Below, piece after piece: positions 26,201-35,569 of a DNA stretch of 64,000 nt; position 1 is the stretch's first letter, and each line of letters starts with the position of its first letter. Both the position numbers and the translations under genes were made by a program. This stretch comes from Cocos nucifera (taxonomy: Eukaryota > Streptophyta > Magnoliopsida > Arecales > Arecaceae). Location of the stretch: the NCBI GenBank assembly GCA_006176705.1, contig QRFJ01000085.1, forward strand, positions 2,058,976 to 2,122,975, written 5' to 3'. The notes under the pieces were generated by a model. That model was given only the letters and a program-made list of their open reading frames with translations. It searched no databases and was not told where the DNA came from.

Positions 26201-29200
26201 AGATCTTATCTCCTGTTGACATTGAAGCTCGGGGAAGATCTTATTTCTAGCCGAGATCGAAGGAGATCTTACCTCCTGTTGAAGTTGACGTTGAAGCTCG
26301 GAAGGGATCTTATCTCCAACAGAGGTTGAAGAAGATCTTATCTCCTGTTGACGTTGCAGTTGAAGCTTGGGAGAGATCTTGTCTCCAGCCGAGGTTGATG
26401 GAGATCTTATCTCCTGTTGAGGTTGGCGTTGAAGCTCGGAGAAGATCTTATCTCTAGCCGAGGTTGAAGAAGATCCTATCTCCTGTTGACGTTGCAGTTG
26501 AAGCTCGTAGGAGATCTTGTCTCCAATCGAGGTTGAAGGAGATCTCATTTTTTGTTGACGTTGCAGTTGAAGCTTGGAGGAGATCTTATCTTCAGCCAAG
26601 GTTGACGTTGAAGTGGAAACTCGAGGAAGATCTTGTCTCCAATCAAGGTTGAAGGAGAACTTATCTCCTATTGAGGTTGGCGTTGAAGCTCAGGAGAGAT
26701 CTTATCTCCAGTCGAGGTTGAAGGAGATCTCATCTCCTATTGACGTTGCAGTTGAAGCTCGGAAGAGATCTTGTCTTCAGCCGAGGTTGAAGAAGATCTT
26801 ATCTCCTGTTGAGATTGGCGTTGAAACTCGGAGAAGATCTTATCTCCAACCAAGGTTGAAGGAGATCATATCTCCTGTTGAAGTTGACGTTGAAGCTCGG
26901 ATGAGATCTTATCTCCAGCCGAGATTGAAGGAGATCTTATCTCCTGTTGACGTTGCAATTGAAGCTCGGAGAAGATCTTGTCTCTAGCCGAGGTTGAAGG
27001 AGATCTCATCTCCTGTTGACGTTGCAGTTGAAGCTCGGAGGAAATCTTATCTCCAGCCGAGGTTGAAGAAGATCTCATCTCCTGTTGACGTTGCAGTTGA
27101 AGCTCGGGGGAGATCTTGTCTCCAGCCGAGGTTGACGTTGAAGTGGAAGCTCGGAGAGAGATCTTATCTTCAGCCGAGGTTGAAGGAGATCTTATCTTCT
27201 ATTGAGGTTGGCGTTGAAGCTCAGAGGAGATCTTATCTCCGACCGAGGTTGAAGAAGATCTTATCTCCTATTGACGTTGAAGCTCGGAGGAGATCATATC
27301 TCTAGTCGAGGTTGAAGGTGATCTTATCTCCTGTTGAAGTTGACGTTGAAGCTCGGAGAAGATCTTATCTCCAGTCGAGTTTGAAGGAGATCTTATCTCC
27401 TATTGAAGTTGACGTTGAAGCTCGAGGAAAAATTCTAGTCCTGGGTTCCCACGCTTGCTGCTTGTTGCAGACGCCGAGCTCGTTGTGGACGCCGGGCTTG
27501 TCGTGGACGCCGAACTAAAATCTCTCTTGCAAACCAGAATAAGGTTCTGCCATTCGCATTTGATGTAGTCAGATTGTCGTGGGAAAGCACGTATAAGAAT
27601 TCTCCATCGAGCTTCTTCCTTCTCCACGTCTTTGGTCTACGGGGTTCCGATCTTTGCTCATGCTAGGACGAGATTCTCTTCCTGCTACTAATAGGCTGTA
27701 GGGGCGTATTTAGGATTGTTGTCGGAGCCTCTCTTCTCACCTCGTCTAAAATGAACGAGGCCTTCAACTTTGCTCCTGTTAGGACAAGGTTCTCCTCCTG
27801 TTCCTAACGAGTCGTGGGAGCACATAAGGACCGTTGTCAGGACTTCTCCCCCCATCTCATCTAAAATGAACGAGGTCTTCGACTTTGCTCGCGTTAGGAC
27901 GAGGTTCTCCTCCTGTTCCTAATGGACTGTGGGAGCACATAAGGGCCGTTGTCAGGGCCTCTTATCCCATCTCGTCTAAAATGAACGAGGCCTTCGACTT
28001 TGCTCGTGTTAGGACGAGGTTCTCCTCCTGCTCCTAACGGACTGTAGGGGCACATAAGGACCGTTGTCAGGACCTCTTCCTTCATCTCGTCTAAAATGAA
28101 TGAGGCCTTCAACTTGCTCATGTTAGAATGAGGTTCTCTTCCTGTTCCTAACTATTAATTGCTTCTTCCATGTCATCAGATAGTTCTTGCATCGAGAAAC
28201 AATAATGTTGAAATGAAGGAAGTTTTATTGAAGAAAAATTAACAGCAGTACATTCTCAGATTCTCTGAGTTTCAAGATCGTGGGAGCGTTGTTCCTCCGA
28301 GCTTCTTCAGACGATAAGTTCCAGGCCGAACGACCTCATCTATTTCATATGGGCCTTCTCAATTCGGAGCAAGCTTCCCCTGGCTCTGAGGCTGAGAGAT
28401 GGCGGCTCGCCGAAGTACTAAGCCCCCCAGAGATAGCATTAATGATGCCGGAAGGCGGCCGATCTTCTTGTTGTTCCTCCCTCAGTGGTTCAAGCTGCGG
28501 TAGTGCCATTGGCTTGCTTCAGACCGGTGTCTGTGGAGCATTAAGTGGAGTGTAGTTGTGAAACCTTCAGGGGGAAACTTCTTCATACCCTTCCGTCGGG
28601 GTTTCTTTGACGACGAGCTCAAGGAGGAGTTCGGGCTCGCTTGCGCTCAAGGGGGAGTCCGTGAGCATGGCCAAACTTCATTCGGTCCTCTATCAGTGAC
28701 GAGTCTATGCCGCTCTCCTGCGGCTTCCTCATCCTTCAACTTGAAGGCTTCTTCCGTTCGGACATATCCCTCAGCACGAGCTAGTAGATCGACAAAGTTC
28801 TTGGGGTACTTCTCTCAGGGAGAACAGCAAATCGTTCTTTTGAAGGCCGTCCTTAAGTACGGCCATCGCAACTGACTAGTTCAGATTCCGAACCTCCAAC
28901 GCAGCAGCATTAAACCGGATGATATAAGCCTGGATGGATTCTCCCTCCTTCTGCTTGATGTTCATCAGAAAATCCGAACCTCGATGCGGATGTCGGCTGC
29001 TGACGAAGTGAGCTGCAAACTGATGGCTCATCTGATCAAAGAAGAAGATCGTATCCGACTTCAACGTTGAGTACCAGTTTCTTACTGCTCCCTTTAAGGT
29101 AGATGGAAAAGCTCGATATAATATGGCGTCTGGTGCACCATGGAGCAATATCATGATTCGAAAGGCTTCCAGATGATCGACTGGATTAGAGGTTCCATCG

Positions 29201-32200
29201 TAGCTTTCAAATTGGGGAAGTTTGAAGTTCGACGGAACGGACTCTTGCATAATTCAGAGAGAGAAAAGGAAGATCAGTGCGGACGTCGTCATGGTGAGCT
29301 GGGGCGACGTGGCCGAGCTCCTCAATCCGTCGATCCATCCCCCACAGTTTCTGATCGATGACGTCATCTCGATCGCAGACCTTGGAAGGCTTCCGACCGT
29401 AGATGGAGAAAGTTTCTTCCGAAAAAGAATCATGATTCGAACAAGGATCCTCTGCTCTCTGTTTCTGTTTCTCCTTCCTAGGGGCAACGAATATGCTAAC
29501 CCAAGTGCTCTTTCTTGGGATCGAATCCTGACATCCTGATGGCGGATTTTCTGACGAAATTGCCACCGAGGGCTGCCGCATAGCCTGCACCATCTCGATG
29601 AGACCTTGAACCCGCTGTATCAGCAGATTAAACTGCTCCGAATCTATCGTGGCCGTCGGTGGAGGAGAAGGTTGAAGCGCCGGCGCTGGAGCCAGAACAG
29701 GCGGATCTGGTTCGGATCTGATGGCAGAAGTGGTAGATCTCTGGATAGTCGCCTTCTTTGGAGGCATTTCTTGGGATTGAGGGAGAGGATGGAGATGAAC
29801 CTTGAAGAAGAAGATCCAAAGGGTTGGCTGAGCACTCCTTTAAGAACAAGGGTACCTCAGAAACAGAGGGCCCTTCCTCTAGCACCAATTCTATTAGTGT
29901 AGAATCTGGTTGACGCCGGATCGAGCTAGAGTCGAGGAGGACGAGGTCGCCATCGGTGATCTGCAAAACAAAGTTCTATCCGGAATCGGTGGTGGTGGCT
30001 CCAGTAGGATCCTCCGACGATCAAGTCAGCTCTTCTGACCAATAGAAATGGCGTGCTCAGAAAAGAGTTCCGCAGAATTTTGGAAAGAAGAAAAAAGCTT
30101 AGAGAAGACGTATCTGGAGGATCCCTTTTGTAGATGGAGTCCGGGGCTGATAGTGACAGCCGTAGCTGTCTGGTAGCTGGCCGCTCGGGGCCGCATGAAA
30201 GGAGCGCCACCTGCAATAAACTGACAGTAACAACCATAGCCGTCCGATAGCTGACCGCTCAGGACCGCGTGAGAAGGGCGCCGCCTGCAGCAGACTAATG
30301 GCGACAGCCGTAGCTGTCCGGTACTGAGCCACTCGAGGCCACGTGGGATTCGGTACGGAGAAGAAGAGGTGTCGTCAGACTGATAGTGACAACCGTAACC
30401 GTTCGGTAGTGGGCCGCTCGGGGTTGCATGGGATTTGCTATGGAGAAAGGGGTGTCGTCAGACTGATAGTGACCGTTCGTTGAGATTCAATAATCAAAGT
30501 TCAAAGAAAGCAGGCGTTGGTCAGTGAAGAGCTTTGACATACATCAATTTCAGAAAAGTTCAGACTCTTAAAGGGGATACGACTAGAGGGGATTATTCGG
30601 AAGTAATGCTAGCTGAAATCTAGAAACAATCCGCTGGAGGAATCCAACTGAAAGAGAAGTCCGAAAGGAGTTCGGCTCCTGAAGGAATCCGACTGAAAAA
30701 AAATTCGGAAGAAGTTCGGTTGAAGGAGAAGTCCGAAAGGAGTTCGGCTCCTGGAGAAATCCGACTGAAGGAGAAGTCTGGAAGGAGTTCGGCTCCTGAA
30801 GAATTCCGACTGAAGGAGAAATCCGAAAAAAGTTCGGCTCCTGGAGGAACTTGACTAAAGGAGAAATCGGAAAGAAGTTCGGCTCTTGGAAGGAATCCGA
30901 CTGAAGGAAGAGTCCAGAAGGAGTTCGGCTCCTAGAGGAATCCGACTGAAGGAGTCCGAAAAGAGTTCGACTCCTATAGAAATCCGACTGAAGAAGAAGT
31001 CCGAAAAAAATTCGGCTCCTGATGGAACTTGACTAAAGAAAAAATCCGAAAGAAGTTCGGCTATTGAAGGAATCCGACTGAAGGAGGAGTCCGGAAGGAG
31101 TTCGGCTCCTGGAGAAACTTAACTGAAGGAGAAATTCGGAAGGAGTCCGGCTCCTGTAGAAATCCGACTGTAGGAGATATCCGGAAGGAGTTCAGCTTCT
31201 GTAGGCATCCGACTGAATGAGAGATCCAAAAGAAGTTCGGCTCCTGAAGGAGTCCGACTGAAGAAAAAGTCCGGAAGGAGTTCGGCTCCTGTAGAAATCC
31301 GACTGAAGGAGAAATCCGAAAAAAGTTTGGCTCCTTGAGGAATCCGATTGAAGGAGAAATCTGAAATGAGTTTGGCTCCTATAGGAGTTCGACTGAAAGA
31401 AAAATCCGGAAGAAGTTCGGCTCCTTTAGAAATCCGACTGAATGAGGAGTTCGGCTCCTGGAGGAACTTGACTGAAGGAGAAATCTGGAAGGAGTTCGGC
31501 TCCTGAAGGAATCCGACTGAAGGAGGGATTCGGAAGGAGTTCGACTCCTGTAGGCATCCGACTGAAGGAGAGATCCAGAAGGAGTTCGGCTCCTGAAGGA
31601 GTCCGACTGAAGGAGAAGTCCGAAAGGAGTTCGGTCGGCTGAAGGAGTTCGGCTAAGATTTGGCCGCTGGAGGAGTTCGGTTAGGATCCGACAGCTGAAG
31701 GAAAAATTTTCGATCGAAGCCCTTCCTTGATTATCGGTTGCATTAGGCTAAGCATCAGGCTGGACTTCGGCGGAAGCGGGGTTTATCCCAATAATTTGAA
31801 ATAAGATTAATACCAAAATCAGCCTCTGATTTCAGAAATAAAATATGAAAAATTGGCTATGGAGATTCCATGTCGTCACCCTAATATGCAGAGACTTCAA
31901 CCAAAACTGCTTTCAAAGTGTTGCCCTCTGCCCAACTAAAAACTGAACCACCCCTCCTCCCCCCACCCAGAAAAAAGAAAAAGAAGTTCAATGGCAACCT
32001 TGTAATCTTGCCATAAGCGAGACCTTGTATTGTTCCTTGATCACATCCAACTCCAAAGGTAATCTAAAACTAGTGGAAAAAATCAACTCTATAATTTCTA
32101 AATTAAACCATCACACGTACCATCTCTACAATCCAGAATCCAGTCAAAGATTTATATGCTGATCAACACTACACCAGTCATTCATTCAAAGTAGATCAAT

Positions 32201-33338
32201 AGGAATTCAAAATGCACCCGCCTTTCCCAAGCCATTCTCACAGTACAGCATACAATAGCCAGCACAATGGAAATGAATGACAATTACTACACCCACCATG
32301 ATTCACCATGAATATTGAACCAACGAGATCTTGGCATAATTATAAGAAGCATATGTTTTGCCTACAAAACCAAGTATTCAGCATAAATTTCCATAAGATT
32401 AAGCCTGCATTTCAAGACTTCTCCCATATTTGCAGGAGCAAAGAACAGTTTATTTTATTTTATTTTATTATTATCTTTTTTTTTTAACTACCAGATTATT
32501 ACTATCCTTGCATTCTGGAAGTGCTACTAGATCAAAGAACTTCAAAATAGACTAGTTTCCACAAGCTCTAATCTGGCTCTTAGTCAAATAAACTGAAACA
32601 TAATTATGCCTGCTAAGAAAAGGTTGGCGAATCAAGTAATTTGGGTTCAGATCCTCATAAACAATTGGAAAAGTATCAAACTCCACTATATGCAGTTTCA
32701 AACAATTTTGAAAACCTCTAAATCTGGTTACAAGAAGACTTCTGATCAAATTCTGCTACCCCAGCTCTAAAACATAATTATTTTAATAAGCAGATAAATC
32801 ACAGAAATGAAAACAAAATCCTCCTTACGCTTTCCATCATACAAAAGAACTGTGAAATATATGTAATACATCACCTTCCACCCCAATCATAGACCCCCCT
32901 TACCAAGATTAAACTTTTATAACATAATCAGAATAAATTATACGAAAAATATCTGAATTAAATGCTATCCACCATTTCGCCGTTACCAATTGTGGATCAG
33001 AAAGCAAATTCAATCAAGAATTAGAATAATTCGCGATCTACCTCATCTGTTTCACAATCGCTGGCGGCCGGGGACTGCAACGGCAATCCCTCCTCCCACT
33101 CCTCTTCTTCCCTCCTCTTCCCCTCCTCGTCCGCGTCGACGGCGTCAGGATCCGGGTTCAGGTCCGTGTTCTTGAGGAGCTAGAGCGCTCGCTGGCACTG
33201 CTCGAGGACCGCCTCGAGGGTTTTCCGCCGCACCCGTATCTGCTCCTCCGCGCCCCGGAGGAGGCGCGGCGGACTCCGCGGGGCTTCGGCAGCGGAGTGC
33301 GAGGTGGCCGCCTCCGCCTCCGCCTCCGCCTCCTCCAT
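17250..33338 (-). CDS. Plant-conserved protein of unknown function, six exons, in-frame TAG in exon 1
   Basis: Exons on the minus strand: 33338-33042, 20283-20193, 20021-19834, 19490-19463, 19330-19222, 17331-17250. They total 795 bp (264 codons plus TAA), and all phases fit. Exon 1 starts at ATG 33338 with a Glu-Ala run, then a charged helix RKTLEAVLEQCQRAL; codon 53 is TAG where I would expect Glu, followed in frame by LLKNTDLNPDPD and an acidic stretch. Exon 2 begins LCQLLKSKVESPNFLEKLG. Exon 3 gives SSWDMISADDLWEG and an acidic DYVLVGQEDIVDGIA. Exons 4-6 give ELTPNQLQEALSKTF, a basic KKKKGR, WDKSKAVYNVASWSATAIG and a C-terminus IYQNPAILKAAS ending VISKLF. I recognise this as a widely conserved plant protein without a named function; the C-terminal half is probably a small helical domain. 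Intron 1 (12.8 kb) holds a Gypsy-type element in the same orientation. The TAG may make this a null allele or pseudogene; an N-truncated product of about 133 residues from Met 20016 is possible. Confidence 0.8.
17625..18417 (-). mobile_element. LINE (L1-type) remnant with RNase H-like domain
   Basis: The minus strand encodes pieces of the RNase H-like C-terminus of plant LINE ORF2: FGFRNELGRLDCCINHDLN, then after a frameshift MEGDSSTVVSWINGN and HVFREGNQVADHHGKEA. The EGDS and F.EGNQVAD.LAK-type motifs are the basis. It is frameshifted and lacks reverse transcriptase. It sits in intron 5 of the minus-strand gene. Confidence 0.75.
18423..19221. other. Intron 5 sequence with an unidentified GC-richer insert
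   Basis: A stretch at about 18440-18620 is less AT-rich than its surroundings and contains GAATTCTTGAGAATACACC and a close repeat, AAATTCTTGAGAATTACACC. It may belong to the neighbouring LINE or to another element. The rest is ordinary intron. Confidence 0.35.
20284..24030 (-). other. Intron 1 of the minus-strand gene, part next to exon 2
   Basis: Very AT-rich sequence with no exon or recognisable element. From 20594 it is shared with copy B. Between about 21640 and 23300 copy B is shorter and scrambled relative to this segment. Confidence 0.65.
24280..24610. repeat. Tandem repeat in LTR, about 74-82 bp unit, four copies
   Basis: Each unit begins ACTGATAGTGAC or a close variant, followed by a CCGTAGC-GTCCGGTAG-like phrase, GGCCGCTCGGGGC and a run to CAGCAG or CGTCAG. 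Units start near 24284, 24354, 24428 and 24513. The matching array in the other LTR lies near 30147-30475. Confidence 0.75.
24740..25770. repeat. 45-bp tandem array in 3' LTR, about 23 units
   Basis: Units follow the pattern AATCCGACTGAAGGAGAA, then a TCCGGA phrase, then AGGAGTTCGGCTCCT. The last phrase is a small hairpin: AGGAG pairs with CTCCT around TTCGG. The period is a multiple of three, so open frames appear in several frames (a 15-residue repeat on the minus strand); these are products of the repetition. Confidence 0.85.
25930..25946 (-). promoter_or_regulatory. Polypurine tract of the Gypsy-type element
   Basis: Minus-strand GAGAGTGGGAGGACTAT abuts the TGTTGGGG start of the 3' LTR. 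This is the expected position and composition of the primer for plus-strand DNA synthesis. Confidence 0.7.
26030..27440. repeat. 69-bp tandem array inside the element, about 20 units
   Basis: Units contain GGAGATCTTATCTCC twice, separated by TGTTGACGTTG and GAAGCTCGG, and close with CCGAGGTTGAA. GGAGAT pairs with ATCTCC, and CTCGG with CCGAG around it, so each unit can form a nested hairpin. A 23-residue protein repeat appears in both strands' open frames only because 69 is divisible by three. The array lies between the integrase remnant and the polypurine tract. Confidence 0.85.
27700..28140. repeat. About 122-bp tandem repeat, three to four units
   Basis: Units carry TCTCGTCTAAAATGAACGAG (or a close variant), GACTTTGCTC, GTTAGGACGAGGTTCTCCTC and CACATAAGGACCGTTGTCAG. 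They lie in the non-coding 3' part of the retroelement. Confidence 0.8.
28230..28400 (-). pseudogene. Remnant of Gypsy integrase C-terminus
   Basis: The minus strand encodes a piece reading GPYEIDEVVRPGTYRLKKLG, then GTTLPRS and a stop, then NSENLRMYCC. This is the pattern of the C-terminal end of Ty3/Gypsy integrases. Stops stand where tryptophans are expected. It is all that is left of pol. Confidence 0.75.
28640..29767 (-). pseudogene. Gypsy-type gag, frameshifted
   Basis: Starts at Met 29767 (MPPKKATIQR), followed by a proline-rich stretch and a linker with CDRDDVIDQKLWGMDRRIEE. The capsid-like retrotrans_gag region follows in another frame (28876-29250): NFKLPQFESYDGTSNPVDHL, FPSTLKGAVRNWYSTLK, FDQMSHQFAAHFVSSR and EGESIQAYIIRFN. 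The shift near 29265 is an extra A relative to the second copy. Further frame breaks follow past 28876, where QKNDLLFSL and a helical tail are still readable. A zinc knuckle is not seen. Confidence 0.82.
29868..29897 (-). promoter_or_regulatory. Probable primer-binding region
   Basis: On the minus strand, directly after the 5' LTR end, CTAATAGAATTGGTGCTAGA is followed by a purine-rich GGAAGGG. Position and the TTGGTGCTAGAGG core fit a tRNA primer-binding site displaced by several bases. The primer tRNA was not determined. Confidence 0.4.
29898..31793 (-). repeat. 5' LTR of the Gypsy-type element, about 1.9 kb
   Basis: On the plus strand it runs from TGTAGAATCTGG to TTTATCCCAATA (copy B keeps CAACA here). 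It pairs with 24031-25929 and carries the same internal 80-bp and 45-bp arrays, the latter at about 30610-31640. Confidence 0.9.
31794..33041 (-). other. Intron 1 part next to exon 1
   Basis: No exon or element is recognised. This stretch is nearly identical to 55763-57010 in copy B. Confidence 0.6.
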
Positions 33339-33400
33339 GAAGCCCTGATCCCAAGAACAGAAAGTGGAGGGGGGTAGGGATTCGATCGAAGGATTAGGTT

Positions 33401-33406
33401 TTTATA
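33401..33406 (-). promoter_or_regulatory. Candidate TATA box of the minus-strand gene
   Basis: Minus-strand TATAAA within GTTTATAAAAACC lies about 63 bp upstream of ATG 33338, a reasonable plant core-promoter spacing with a short 5' UTR. The sequence is kept in copy B at 57364-57369. Confidence 0.4.
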
Positions 33407-33409
33407 AAC

Positions 33410-34595
33410 TAGATTGAGGAGGAATTCCGGCCCCGTTCTTCATCTCCGGCTACATGGGTTTTGTTCTTGATGTTCCTTGCCGCCAGACGGACCTTGAGTC
33501 GGTCTTAATAATTGTTGCTTTTATCATAATATTTATGGTCTTTGGGACGGGCTAATTGTTGGGTTCTCCATGAAGGGTTCGGGTTGTATCGTTCACACGA
33601 ATGATTGATTGATCTTCTCTTACAACCCGGACCGCTAGATCGTACCTCTTACATATCTGAAAGCAACAGAAATATCTCGATCATCCGATTGCACAGATCT
33701 CTAAGCGACTATTATGCAATCCAACGATGGATTCATCTAAAGAAGGTGAATCCTTCTTTCATGCGAAAGATATAACCCCTCCCCCTCGATGCGTTGGCGT
33801 CAAGTAAGAGAAAAACTAAAGAAATAATAGAGGGAGAGAAAAACTAAAGTAACCTAAAAAACTGACTACACCGATCTGATCTAAAAGTGACCATCCACGT
33901 GTTACGAAGGAGTATGAAATCTAGGCCAGTGTGAAGGGATGCGCGGCAGATGATCCGTTTGATGCTGCTGGCATCTTCATCTATACTGTTGGGCTGATCG
34001 CCGAGCTTGGATCATAAATTTTTGACTTTATCTAAATTTCAGCTAAGCTCGGGCTAATGATGACAACAGCTGGCCATCTACCTCTTTGTTACTGTTCCAC
34101 ATCGCTCGCAATAAGTTTTTTTTTTTTTGGGGATGTAACTCTTTTTATTATAGATTATTACAAATAAATATATTTCTTATATATATAATGTATATATAGA
34201 TCAAGAGCTATCTTAGTTAAAATTTGTTTGATAAATTTTTATTTTTGAGACAAGGAGGAACCAAGTCCCAGCTACTCCATGAAGATAATGGAGTGCAAAA
34301 AAAAAGGATAAGAAAGGTATAGGAAGAACGGGAAGAGGGTTACCTGCAAGGAAGGCGAGGTAAAAGGATCCATTCGGTAAGACAGTTCATTACTTAAAAT
34401 ATTGACAATCTGTTATTCCGTTTTATAAATATAGATTAATAGAAGTGCAACTGATGGTTGCTGATCTGCAGGAAGATGGTTTTCTTTCTGTGTTCTTAAT
34501 TTTTGATCTTTGTCCAAGCTGATTTGCTATGGAAGTCGGTTGCCAAGGTGACAGCATGCCGTGGTCTTCCGGCAAACCTATAGCAAGCGAGGATG

Positions 34596-34598
<3 letters not shown>
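33410..34598. other. Upstream region of the minus-strand gene
   Basis: No gene seen. At 33781-33800 copy A lacks about 70 bp that copy B has at 57761-57833, with CGT at both edges. Confidence 0.5.

Positions 34599-34667
<69 letters not shown>
34599..34667. repeat. (TA)n microsatellite
   Basis: About 34 TA units. The equivalent tract in copy B (58632-58710) is longer. Confidence 0.95.
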
Positions 34668-34670
<3 letters not shown>

Positions 34671-34789
34671 AAGCTAGAAATGTTCATAAATTCTAGTATG
34701 GATACATTTAAAAAAATTAGAAGAAAAAATTTTTTTCAAAAGGTTAGAGAGATTTTTGCGACATTAATCTACACCATCTTCTCCAGTAT

Positions 34790-35480
34790 GCACTACTACA
34801 TAAAAGGCTATCCAATCAACAGCGTTATTAGTCTCGTGATGCTGATGCACATGACGAGTGCCGATACTCTCTCATCATATGCTAAATGTTATAAAGAAGA
34901 GAATGTAACATTGCCTCTAGTGGTTGCTTTCGAAGTCGGGCAATCATAGTGGTTAAATCCTCCTCAACTATAGCTTTTCTGCTCCAAATCTCAATTTGGC
35001 AAATATAATACAACCCAAGCCTCTGCAGCTCGACTACTAAAATGTGCTTCTAATAAGATGATACCTGCCAGTAGCTACGAATCTAGAGTTGAATCTATGA
35101 ACCATAAAACCCGTGCCTCTTTTCCATCTCTGACAGGTCATCAAAGTTGATTTTGAGAAATCTAGATGTGAAACTTCCAGTAAGAAACACCAGATGAGTC
35201 ACTACCGCAGCAGCCAAGAAGTCCTAGTTGAGTAGTCAAGGTCGAATCGCAGATAAGAATTCATGATCTCCGCAACCTGAGTTGTCATCCTCTCGGTGTA
35301 AGTATCGTCAACCACCGCATCACCTAAACACGTACCTATTCCTAGTGAATCAGATATATTATAAGCAATGTAAGCGCTCGGATCTCCATGGCTCTAGAAA
35401 TTGCAGACTTCACACTCCTCCAGATAGCCTCCAAGAAAAGCTGGGCAGGCTTTGCAGGGATAGAAGGGCAATCAATTAGA
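34790..35480 (-). mobile_element. LINE remnant, RNase H-like C-terminal region
   Basis: The minus strand reads a diverged LINE RNase H-like domain, best seen in copy B (58927-59154): SRFVATGRYHLIRSTV, VELQMAWVGIIFAKLRFGAE, VEEDLTTMIARLRKQPLEA. The AEL.AAW.GI and EGDS-type positions are recognisable though mutated. Copy A is broken by additional one-base losses. Confidence 0.65.
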
Positions 35481-35505
35481 ACTTGTCACCCTTTTTCTTT
35501 AGGAT

Positions 35506-35565
35506 GCAGATCCTCTATGGTGCACCACATAGTGCAACGCATTGCGCGCACCATAGAGGATCTGC
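35506..35565. repeat. Perfect 18-bp inverted repeat with 24-base loop
   Basis: Left arm GCAGATCCTCTATGGTGC (35506-35523) is the exact reverse complement of 35548-35565. The loop is 24 bases. Both arms are perfectly kept in copy B at 59562-59621. It lies just outside the LINE remnant. No function is known. Confidence 0.85.
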
Positions 35566-35569
35566 GCAC

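Larger units (their letters stand above)
24031..31793 (-). mobile_element. Non-autonomous Ty3/Gypsy-type LTR retrotransposon, pol largely deleted
   Basis: The element reads on the minus strand: 5' LTR 31793-29898, gag 29767 to about 28640, a remnant of the integrase C-terminus near 28400-28230, a long repeat-filled non-coding part, a polypurine tract at 25946-25930 and 3' LTR 25929-24031. LTRs have TG/CA-type ends. No protease, reverse transcriptase, RNase H or integrase core is present. By eye the LTRs differ by roughly ten percent over their first 190 bases, so the insertion is not recent. Flanking pentamers (ATTGG at 24026-24030, ATTTG at 31794-31798) match at four of five positions, a weak target-site duplication. 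Classification rests on the gag and integrase remnants. Confidence 0.88.

Noticed and set aside
26030..27440. Regularly spaced repeats that could suggest a CRISPR array
   Set aside because: The repeats are contiguous tandem units without unique spacers, in a plant retrotransposon.
26144..27518. Repeat proteins with a 23-residue period on both strands
   Set aside because: Produced by the 69-bp non-coding array of the retroelement.
33145..33354. Minus-strand frame with a Gly run
   Set aside because: It is the wrong frame of exon 1; the correct frame starts at 33338, has the conserved helix and ends at a good donor.
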